Shown here: positions 1 to 5,506 of the stretch, in pieces | How positions within the stretch are numbered: position 1 is the stretch's first letter | How the letters are laid out: each line of letters starts with the position of its first letter | NCBI GenBank assembly: GCA_031261905.1 | Contig: JAISIS010000027.1 | Location: 1 to 6,355 of the forward strand | DNA: 6,355 nt | Direction: 5' to 3' | Source: Burkholderiaceae bacterium | Lineage (GTDB): Bacteria; Pseudomonadota; Gammaproteobacteria; Burkholderiales; Burkholderiaceae_D | The notes under the pieces: model-generated | Database searches by the model: none | Seen by the model: the letters and a program-made list of their open reading frames with translations, nothing else | Told to the model about the DNA's origin: nothing | Program-made: the position numbers and the translations under genes

Positions 1-316
1 CGTGAAGCCATGCGATCTTTCTACCGCCCTGCCGCCCTATGCGATCGAAGCCATCCGGGAAGCACTGCCTGCCTTTGAGCGCCGGATTCCGGGCTTCACC
101 CGGCACGATGCGATACTGACAGGCACGGAAACGCGCACATCCTCTCCTGTCCGCATCACGCGCGATCCCGTGAGCCTGCAAAGTGTGAATATCAAAGGGT
201 TATACCCTGCCGGAGAAGGCGCGGGCTATGCGGGAGGCATTCTTTCTTCCGCCGTGGACGGCATCCAGGCCGCAGAAGCGGTTGCCCTGTCTATTACCGG
301 GACAACAGGAAACTGA
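1..316 (+). CDS. FAD-dependent dehydrogenase (COG2509-like), C-terminal fragment
   Basis: This is the last 104 codons of a gene that begins before the window; it is read in the frame starting at base 2 and ends in TGA. The visible part matches the C-terminal end of the uncharacterised NAD(P)/FAD-dependent dehydrogenases of the COG2509 type. Visible residues 41-54 contain the conserved GTETRTSSPVRITRD-like stretch. Residues 66-91 contain GLYPAGEGAGYAGGI followed by LSSAVDGIQAAE, the C-terminal FAD-contacting segment typical of this family, in which a late glycine-rich loop closes over the flavin. The family is a predicted cytosolic flavoprotein of unknown substrate; full-length members are usually over 500 residues, so about four fifths is missing. 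The GTG at base 2 is an internal valine codon, not a start. The gene converges on the peptidase gene with only 12 bases between stop codons, and no terminator is visible at its end. The family call is fairly sure; the function is not known. Confidence 0.85.
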   Translation, partial: VKPCDLSTALPPYAIEAIREALPAFERRIPGFTRHDAILTGTETRTSSPVRITRDPVSLQSVNIKGLYPAGEGAGYAGGILSSAVDGIQAAEAVALSITGTTGN

Positions 317-328
317 CAAACAGCCTCT

Positions 329-937
329 TCAATGGCTTCGGGCCAGCGATTTGGGCCTGCCCTCGCCATGCAGGGCGCGAATCCTGTCTTCGGTGCGTTC
401 CTTTTCCATGCGCGGATCGGCTATCCGGCGCGCGCCATTGAAGCGGGCCTGCCAGTAGCTTCCACCCATATCCTCAACTCGCACCTTGCCGCCTCTGGAA
501 GGCGCGTGTACAAACTTGTTGTCGCCCAGATAAATGCCTACATGGGAGAAACGGCGCTTCCGGGTGTTGTAGAAGACCAGATCGCCAGGCTGCAACTGGG
601 AGACCTTGATCTTTTCACCCACCTTGCTGATGGCGGCTGAAGTCCTGGGCAGCTCTGCGCCCCATACCTGCCTGTAGGCATAGCGCACCAGCCCGCTGCA
701 ATCCATACCGGTTTGCGGCACGTCACCGCCAAACCGGTATTCCGCGTCAATCACGCTCATGGCCTGCATGGCGATTTCGGTTGCGTGTTCTGCATAATTA
801 TCGAAGGGAGATGAAGAAGCGGAATGGCTTTCACAGGTTTCCGCGCTCCATGAAGAGGAAGAGGCGCCTGCCAGCACAATAGCCAGACTGATCGAGAGGA
901 TAATGGATTGTATGAGTGCCGCCTTTTTACCCGTCAT
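329..937 (-). CDS. Secreted NlpC/P60 (C40) family cell-wall peptidase
   Basis: This 202-residue protein is probably an exported gamma-D-glutamyl-diamino-acid endopeptidase acting on peptidoglycan stem peptides. Residues 1-25 look like a Sec signal peptide: lysines at 4-5, a hydrophobic core at about 7-23, and a likely cleavage after AGA at 23-25 or a little later. There is no lipobox cysteine, so it is probably soluble in the periplasm. The NlpC/P60 domain spans about 50-173. The catalytic Cys80 lies in MDCSGLVRYAY, His132 in FSHVGIYLG, and His144 in FVHAPS is the usual third residue. The LPRTS and LQPGDLVFYNT motifs are also present. The tail after about 175 is charged and low in similarity. 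The ATG at 937 is preceded by AAGGAAG about 4 bases away, which supports this start. The gene stands alone, convergent with the flavoprotein gene and divergent from the cyclase gene. The fold and catalytic triad are clear; the physiological target (turnover or daughter-cell separation) is inferred. Confidence 0.93.
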   Translation of the reverse strand: MTGKKAALIQSIILSISLAIVLAGASSSSWSAETCESHSASSSPFDNYAEHATEIAMQAMSVIDAEYRFGGDVPQTGMDCSGLVRYAYRQVWGAELPRTSAAISKVGEKIKVSQLQPGDLVFYNTRKRRFSHVGIYLGDNKFVHAPSRGGKVRVEDMGGSYWQARFNGARRIADPRMEKERTEDRIRALHGEGRPKSLARSH

Positions 938-944
938 GGAACTT

Positions 945-995
945 CCTTGTCAAACGCAGCCATGAATGTAAGCGAATGTACCCTCCCTTGTCAAA
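945..995. repeat. Direct repeats around the NlpC/P60 promoter
   Basis: The 10-mer CCTTGTCAAA occurs at 945-954 and again at 986-995, 41 bases apart. Between them GAATGTA is repeated at 964-970 and 974-980, exactly one helical turn apart. The distal 10-mer contains the proposed -35 of the peptidase gene (TTGACA on the minus strand); the proximal one lies in its leader just before the ribosome binding site. The repeats may be operator half-sites or simply a local duplication; nothing in the sequence decides this. Confidence 0.4.
965..994 (-). promoter_or_regulatory. Candidate sigma70 promoter of the NlpC/P60 gene
   Basis: Reading on the minus strand, a perfect -35 hexamer TTGACA (994-989) is followed after 18 bases by TACATT (970-965), a 4 of 6 match to TATAAT. 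A start of transcription near 958 would leave a leader of about 20 bases before the ATG at 937. The placement fits, but the -10 is imperfect and no experiment supports it. Confidence 0.45.
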
Positions 996-1015
996 TCATG
1001 GCGTTTTTGACGGCT

Positions 1016-1035
1016 ACTTAGCTAAGTTGCGCAAC
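1016..1035. repeat. Two overlapping perfect palindromes
   Basis: ACTTAGCTAAGT (1016-1027) is a perfect 12-base palindrome, and GTTGCGCAAC (1026-1035) is a perfect 10-base palindrome sharing two bases with it. They lie 12 bases before a terminator stem. They could be binding sites for a dimeric regulator, or form part of a folded RNA if this stretch is transcribed. The palindromy is seen directly; any function is inferred. Confidence 0.5.
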
Positions 1036-1047
1036 ATATTGATACAG

Positions 1048-1076
1048 GTCCTTCCGTTTTCTCGGAAGGACTTTTT
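1048..1076 (+). terminator. Orphan intrinsic terminator reading on +
   Basis: GTCCTTCCG (1048-1056) pairs perfectly over 9 bases with CGGAAGGAC (1063-1071) around a 6-base loop, followed at once by TTTTT (1072-1076). The T-run lies only on the plus-strand side, so it acts on rightward transcripts. No + gene ends nearby: the closest upstream one stops at 316 and the peptidase gene between is on the other strand. It may end a long 3' UTR, a small RNA, or a leader of the cyclase gene. Confidence 0.85.
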
Positions 1077-1121
1077 CATGTCAATCAAAACAAATACTTA
1101 CACGATCAAACAAAACTCTTA

Positions 1122-1149
1122 TTGCTAAAATATATTTTTTATATACAAT
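1122..1149 (+). promoter_or_regulatory. Candidate sigma70 promoter of the diguanylate cyclase gene
   Basis: TTGCTA (1122-1127, 4 of 6 to consensus) and TACAAT (1144-1149, 5 of 6) are separated by 16 bases of AT-rich sequence, downstream of the orphan terminator. Transcription would begin near 1156. That gives about 40 bases of leader to the ATG at 1197 but only about 11 to the TTG at 1167. A weaker alternative is TTGAAC (1156-1161) with TATTTT (1177-1182) at 15-base spacing. Confidence 0.4.
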
Positions 1150-1196
1150 AAGCCGTTGAACATTTCTTGTCGACAATATTTTATGAATCTGCCAGC

Positions 1197-2852
1197 ATGT
1201 CTTTGCTAGCGCCTATCCAGGCACCAAAAAGCGCACCCAGGTATTTTGCGCTGATCACCATCATCATTTGTCTGTGCTGGACAGGCATTTCGCTGTTGGT
1301 GGTGAATATCGTGTTCACTTCCTTTATCCAAAACTCCATCCGGGATACCCAAAAGGAGGCTCAAAGCACGGCACAGGAGCAAAAAATCTCCATTATCACC
1401 GCCATCAACCAGATGCGAACCACACTCGCCGTCATCGGACACCCCTGTTTACTTGAAGAAAAACGCTTGTTGGTCAACACGCAATATGATGCGCTGCCGA
1501 TGCCACAGCGCAAGATACGTCTTGAAAACCACCCGGTACTTTCCCGCATCAACCATCACCTGAAAGCTTCCCTGTCCGCCCGCGACCTTATTTCCCACAT
1601 TTATATCATGAATCTCAAAGGCATAGTAACGGCTTCATCCAATGCCTACGACGCCAACAGTCTGGTCGGATCGAATTTCTCCAGCCGACAATATTTTCAG
1701 GAAGCGATTCACGGCAAAGAAGGATACCAATACGGTTATGGAGCCTTGACCCACGCCAGCGGCATTTACCTTTCCCAACCGATATGGAACTCGACAAGCA
1801 AACAAATCATAGGCGTAGCCGTCATCAAAATTTCCACAGAACGGTTTGCCAAACTGATCGCCTCGAAAGACGATTTCCTGGCCGATGCCAACGGAGTTAT
1901 CATCATCTCGCACAATCAGTCAAATCACCTGAAAACCCTGCCTGACGCCACCGTTTCCCGCATACCGGAAGCTACGCGCCAGTGGCTTTATGGCAGAACC
2001 AGTTTTGATGTCTTTCCCATCACCCAATGGCAGGGCTTTACCAATACGCCTTTTTTCATAGTCGGCGATAAAGATGTCCCTCGCTCTATGGTAAAAACCT
2101 CGCTGGAAAACGGCAAACTCCTCCTGTTCACAATGAAACCCGCCAACAACTTCGGCCTTCATCCCTGGGAACGCTACCTGATTCACATCATCAGCCTGCT
2201 GCTGGGTTACTCCATCATCGTGCTGGCTCTTTCCACCTGGTTTGTCAGAAGACACTCGCAATTGCTTCAGCTCAGCATTGAGCGTCAACGCCAGACGGAA
2301 TATCACGCCATGCGGGATGATCTGACTGGCGCCTATCGTCGACAGGCCATAGATTTCCTGCTGGATCTGGCCCAAAAATCCGGGAGCAGCTTCGCCATGA
2401 TGGTCGTGGATCTGGATAATTTTAAAAATATCAACGATGCCTACGGGCATCAGAGCGGTGATGAATATCTGGTGGAAATCGTCCGAAGAATTCGCAGCGG
2501 CATTCGTAAAAACGATGCGGTGGTCCGCTATGGCGGTGATGAATTCATGGTGCTGATCTGCAACCTGGCGTCACTGGAACCACTTCACACCATCATCGCC
2601 AATATCATGGAAGCCATCCGCCAGCCTTTTACCCCGCAACGGTTCGACAAAACCGTGTTGCATCCCTCCGCCTCCATCGGCATCACCATCTATCCCCAGG
2701 ACACCACGGATTTGAAAACCCTGTTTTATTATGCGGATTGTGCCATGTACTACGTCAAGACCAACCAACGCGGCCATTACGCCTTTTACCAACCGTTCAT
2801 GTCGGATCTCGCCGATAACAAAACGCCCCCTCGCGAAATGAGGCTGTTTTAA
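1197..2852 (+). CDS. Membrane diguanylate cyclase: DctB-like Cache sensor plus GGDEF
   Basis: The protein has 551 residues from ATG 1197; a TTG at 1167 would add 10. It should make cyclic di-GMP from two GTP at the inner membrane in response to a periplasmic signal. One transmembrane helix lies at about 16-44, a periplasmic double-Cache region at about 45-320, a second helix at about 328-350, a short linker helix, then GGDEF from about 372 to the end. In the Cache region, residues 130-195 (IYIMNLKGIV, SSRQYF, YLSQPI) resemble DctB-type C4-dicarboxylate sensors. In the GGDEF domain, DLDNFKNIND gives the metal-binding aspartate D405. The active-site motif GGDEF is intact at 446-450, and RKND (437-440) lies exactly five residues before it, forming the RxxD inhibitory I-site. 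No EAL domain is present, so only synthesis is expected. Neither start has a good Shine-Dalgarno sequence; ATG is preferred for codon type and promoter spacing. The gene converges on ntrC with 33 bases between. Cyclase activity is well supported; the ligand is inferred. Confidence 0.92.
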   Translation: MSLLAPIQAPKSAPRYFALITIIICLCWTGISLLVVNIVFTSFIQNSIRDTQKEAQSTAQEQKISIITAINQMRTTLAVIGHPCLLEEKRLLVNTQYDALPMPQRKIRLENHPVLSRINHHLKASLSARDLISHIYIMNLKGIVTASSNAYDANSLVGSNFSSRQYFQEAIHGKEGYQYGYGALTHASGIYLSQPIWNSTSKQIIGVAVIKISTERFAKLIASKDDFLADANGVIIISHNQSNHLKTLPDATVSRIPEATRQWLYGRTSFDVFPITQWQGFTNTPFFIVGDKDVPRSMVKTSLENGKLLLFTMKPANNFGLHPWERYLIHIISLLLGYSIIVLALSTWFVRRHSQLLQLSIERQRQTEYHAMRDDLTGAYRRQAIDFLLDLAQKSGSSFAMMVVDLDNFKNINDAYGHQSGDEYLVEIVRRIRSGIRKNDAVVRYGGDEFMVLICNLASLEPLHTIIANIMEAIRQPFTPQRFDKTVLHPSASIGITIYPQDTTDLKTLFYYADCAMYYVKTNQRGHYAFYQPFMSDLADNKTPPREMRLF

Positions 2853-2885
2853 ATATTGGCGCTGAAAACTGATGATGTTCAGGGC

Positions 2886-4319
2886 TTATTCCGCCCCGGT
2901 AATGCCCAGTTCCTGTATCTTGCGCGTGATGGTGTTGCGGCCAATGCCCAGCAGGCTGGCGGCCTCGTTTTTGCGGCCACGGGTATGGCGCAGGGCGGCC
3001 TGGATCATCACGGTTTCAAAGCGGCGACTGGCGGCTTCCATCAGGCCGCTCTCGCCCTGCGCCAGCCTTGTGGCCACCTCCTTTTCCAGCAGTGCCGCCC
3101 AGTCTGAACTCCCGCCCTGTGGCTGACTTCCGGCACTGTCTGGCGATGTATCGGATTGCGGCAGGTTTTTACGGATCAAATCCTGTGGCATATCCTTTAC
3201 TTCTATGGTTTGCCCCGGCACCATCACGGTAAACCAGTAGCACAGGTTTTCCAATTGCCGGACATTGCCTTCCAGATCGCAGCGCATGAGAAATTCCAGC
3301 GCGTCCACCGAAAGGCGCTTGGCTTCCACCCCAAGCTGTTTTGCGCTGTGCGCCAGGAAATGGCGTATCAGCAGGGGAATATCTTCCTTTCTTTCAGCCA
3401 GGCTCGGCAGGCGCAGGCGGATGACATTCAGGCGATGGAAAAGATCTTCCCTGAAGCGCCCTTCCCTGACCTGTTGCTCCAGGTCCTGATGTGTCGCCGC
3501 TATCACGCGGACATCCGCCCGGATGGACTGGTTACCGCCCACCCGGTAAAAATGCCCGTCTGACAGCACGCGCAACAGCCGCGTCTGCAAATCCAGCGGC
3601 ATGTCGCCGATTTCATCCAGAAAGAGAGTGCCGCCTTCGGCCTGTTCAAAGCGCCCGCGCCGCAAGCCCTGCGCGCCGGTAAAAGCGCCTCTTTCATGCC
3701 CGAACAGCTCGGACTCCAGCAGATCACGCGGGATGGCGGCCATATTGAGCGCGATGAAAGGACGGTTTTTGCGGGGGCTGTGCTTGTGCAGCGCCCTGGC
3801 GACCAGTTCCTTGCCGGTGCCGGATTCTCCGGTAATCAGTACGGTGATGTTGGAATGTGAAAGCCTGCCGATGGCGCGGAACACTTCCTGCATGGCGGGC
3901 GCCTTGCCGAGTATTTCCGGCGTGGCGGCCAAAAGCTGCTCCGGTGCGTCTGATACCTGATTTTCCTGCATGGCGCGGCGAACCAGATCAACGGCTTCGC
4001 TGATGTCAAAGGGTTTGGCCAGATACTCGAAGGCCCCGCCCTTGAAGGCGGAAACTGCGGTTTCCAGGTCCGAATGGGCTGTCATGATAATAATCGGCAT
4101 GGCGGGAAAACGCGCCTTGACCTCGGAAAGCAAATCCAGCCCGGATGCGCCGGGCATACGGATATCCGATATGAGCACCTGCGGCTGCGCGTCTTCCAGC
4201 GCCGTCAGCACCTCGGCGGCGCTGGAAAAGCTGCGGTTGGGGATGTTTTCCCGGTCTATAGCCTTTTCCAGTACCCACCTTATGGATTCATCATCATCCA
4301 CAATCCAGACCGGTTTCAT
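2886..4319 (-). CDS. glnG: Nitrogen regulation response regulator NtrC (sigma54 activator)
   Basis: NtrC (477 residues; also called ntrC) is the cytosolic partner of NtrB; when phosphorylated it oligomerises and uses ATP to open sigma54-RNA polymerase complexes at nitrogen-controlled promoters. The receiver domain spans about 1-120, with acidic residues D8-D10, phosphoacceptor D52 in SDIRMPG, T80 and K102. The AAA+ domain spans about 140-375, with Walker A GESGTGKE (164-171), the sigma54-contacting GAFTGA (211-216) and Walker B LFLDEIG (232-238). A polar linker of about 386-406 leads to a Fis-type helix-turn-helix at about 432-471. One oddity is DLEGNVRQLEN (348-358), where the family normally has WPGN. 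The ATG has AAGGAG six bases upstream, and the length matches the family. It is the last gene of the glnA-ntrB-ntrC cluster, 45 bases after ntrB. Identity is very secure because all three domains and the NtrB neighbour agree. Confidence 0.97.
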   Translation of the reverse strand: MKPVWIVDDDESIRWVLEKAIDRENIPNRSFSSAAEVLTALEDAQPQVLISDIRMPGASGLDLLSEVKARFPAMPIIIMTAHSDLETAVSAFKGGAFEYLAKPFDISEAVDLVRRAMQENQVSDAPEQLLAATPEILGKAPAMQEVFRAIGRLSHSNITVLITGESGTGKELVARALHKHSPRKNRPFIALNMAAIPRDLLESELFGHERGAFTGAQGLRRGRFEQAEGGTLFLDEIGDMPLDLQTRLLRVLSDGHFYRVGGNQSIRADVRVIAATHQDLEQQVREGRFREDLFHRLNVIRLRLPSLAERKEDIPLLIRHFLAHSAKQLGVEAKRLSVDALEFLMRCDLEGNVRQLENLCYWFTVMVPGQTIEVKDMPQDLIRKNLPQSDTSPDSAGSQPQGGSSDWAALLEKEVATRLAQGESGLMEAASRRFETVMIQAALRHTRGRKNEAASLLGIGRNTITRKIQELGITGAE

Positions 4320-4342
4320 GCATTGCTCCTTTTTGCGTTTTC

Positions 4343-4358
4343 CGGCAGCGGCCCGCCG
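4343..4358 (-). other. Small intercistronic hairpin between ntrB and ntrC
   Basis: In the 45-base gap the minus-strand RNA can form a GC-rich six-pair stem (CGGCGG with GCTGCCG-side bases, one G-U pair, four-base loop). No T-run follows, so it is not a terminator. It lies about 15 bases before the ntrC ribosome binding site and might affect message stability or relative translation. It may also be chance. Confidence 0.25.
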
Positions 4359-4364
4359 TGTCGT

Positions 4365-5426
4365 TCACCATATCGGAATCCTGATCAGGAATTCCGTATG
4401 CCCCTGCCAGCTTTCACACTCAATGACGCCGCGATGCTGCTGGATATAGGTCTGCGCCAGCGTCAGCCCCAGGCCGCTGCCGCCCGCATGGCCGCTGACA
4501 AGGGGATAAAATATCCGTTCCATCATATCCGGGGGAATCCCTGGGCCATTGTCAATAATATGCAGCGTCAGCGCCAGGCGGAAGCGCATTTTGGCGATGG
4601 TGATCTGCCGCGCCACGCGGGTTTTCAGGATAATTTCGGCATCGCCCTTCATGATGCGCTCCGTCAGCGCGATCGCCGCGTTCTTGGTGACATTAAGCAC
4701 GGCCTGGATCAATTGTTCCTTGTCGCCGGAAAATTCGGGAATGGAAAGGTCATAGTCACGCCGGATGGACAAGCCTTCCGGAAACTCCGCCATGATCAGG
4801 CTGCGCACCCGTTCGCAGATTTCATGAATGTTGACGTCTTCCATAACCGGCAGCCGCCGGTGCGGCGTCAGCAACCTGTCCACCAGCACCTGCAGGCGCT
4901 CCGATTCCCGGATGATGACCTGGGTATATTCACGGAATTCCTTCAGGTCCCGCTCCGGCAGTTCCATTTCCAGCAACTGGGCCGCGCCACGGATGCCGCC
5001 AAGCGGGTTCTTGATTTCATGCGCCAGGTTGCGGATCAGTTCCCGGTTGGCCTGGCTCTGGTCAAAGAGGCGTTCTTCCCTGTCCAGGCGCAATTGCTGT
5101 ACGTTTTCCCGCAATTCAATCAGGATGGCGTGATCGGGATGCTCAATGGCCGAGGCGATGCAATGCACATGCAATGGCGCGCGGGATGTGCGTTCGAGCG
5201 TAAGCTCCTGCCGCTTTTCCGTGATCTCGTTACGCCTTATCTCGCCACAGATGGCCTCCAGTTCCCCGCTGTTGCTGAATATATCTTCCAGCCTCTGCCC
5301 GCGCAAAACCTTTGCGGAAACTTCCAGCATGTCTTCCGCTGACGGGTTCGCATAGCTGACCTTACCATGCCGATCAAGCATCAGCACGGCTGTCGCCAGC
5401 AAATCAAGTCCTGTCAGTTCCCGCAT
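4365..5426 (-). CDS. glnL: Nitrogen regulation sensor histidine kinase NtrB
   Basis: NtrB (353 residues; also called NRII or ntrB) is a soluble kinase/phosphatase that phosphorylates NtrC under nitrogen limitation and, when bound by PII, removes the phosphate. No transmembrane segment is visible, as expected. An N-terminal PAS domain covers about 1-110. The dimerisation/phosphoacceptor region has His136 in NLAHEIKNPLGGIRGAAQLL, the hallmark NtrB H-box. The ATP-binding domain shows the N-box with N249 (LNVTKNAAIAL), G1 box DNGPGIP (292-298), an F-box-like IFYPLVSG (305-312) and G2 box GGSGLGL (315-321). All catalytic motifs are intact and the length matches the family. The start ATG has GAGGA at 5439-5443, with a rather long 12-base gap, so translation may be modest. 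The gene lies 80 bases after glnA, directly behind a terminator hairpin, and 45 bases before ntrC, with which it should be co-transcribed. Confidence 0.96.
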   Translation of the reverse strand: MRELTGLDLLATAVLMLDRHGKVSYANPSAEDMLEVSAKVLRGQRLEDIFSNSGELEAICGEIRRNEITEKRQELTLERTSRAPLHVHCIASAIEHPDHAILIELRENVQQLRLDREERLFDQSQANRELIRNLAHEIKNPLGGIRGAAQLLEMELPERDLKEFREYTQVIIRESERLQVLVDRLLTPHRRLPVMEDVNIHEICERVRSLIMAEFPEGLSIRRDYDLSIPEFSGDKEQLIQAVLNVTKNAAIALTERIMKGDAEIILKTRVARQITIAKMRFRLALTLHIIDNGPGIPPDMMERIFYPLVSGHAGGSGLGLTLAQTYIQQHRGVIECESWQGHTEFLIRIPIW

Positions 5427-5447
5427 GGAAAAAAGGAATCCTCATTT

Positions 5448-5484
5448 AAAAAGCAGGCGGACAGCCGTCTGTTCCGCCTGCTTT
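5448..5484 (-). terminator. Intrinsic terminator between glnA and ntrB
   Basis: Read on the minus strand, AAAGCAGGCGGA (5484-5473) pairs perfectly over 12 bases with TCCGCCTGCTTT (5461-5450), and TTTTT (5452-5448) closes the GC part of the stem. The loop CAGCCGTCTGT side can add an inner ACAG/CTGT helix with a one-base bulge. It begins 22 bases after the glnA stop and ends 4 bases before the GAGGA of ntrB. It should stop most glnA transcripts, with readthrough feeding ntrBC. On the plus strand the run after the stem is only TTTG, so leftward use is favoured. Confidence 0.88.
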
Positions 5485-5506
5485 GTCCTGCCGGATACGC
5501 CCTGTT

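Noticed and set aside
316..345. Terminator in the 12-base gap between the flavoprotein and peptidase stop codons
   Set aside because: AGCC/GGCT can pair over four bases only and no T-run follows on either strand.
1020..1050. Possible XerCD/dif-like recombination site (GTTGCGCAACA resembles a XerC arm)
   Set aside because: One arm matches partly (8 of 11 to GGTGCGCATAA), but the expected XerD arm after a 6-base spacer is not there, and there is no sign of an integrated element on either side.
1000..1166. Cyclic di-GMP riboswitch in front of the cyclase gene
   Set aside because: The terminator and palindromes suggest a leader, but I find none of the conserved GEMM aptamer core, and the best promoter lies downstream of the terminator.
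2824..2852. Hairpin at the end of the cyclase gene as a bidirectional terminator
   Set aside because: Only CCTC/GAGG (4 pairs, 7-base loop) can form before TTTT; it is too weak to call.
4074..5342. A 422-codon open frame on the plus strand
   Set aside because: It lies opposite ntrB and the start of ntrC, whose catalytic motifs are all intact on the minus strand. Its translation is rich in His, Arg, Gln and Phe with no recognisable domain, as expected of a shadow frame in GC-rich coding DNA.
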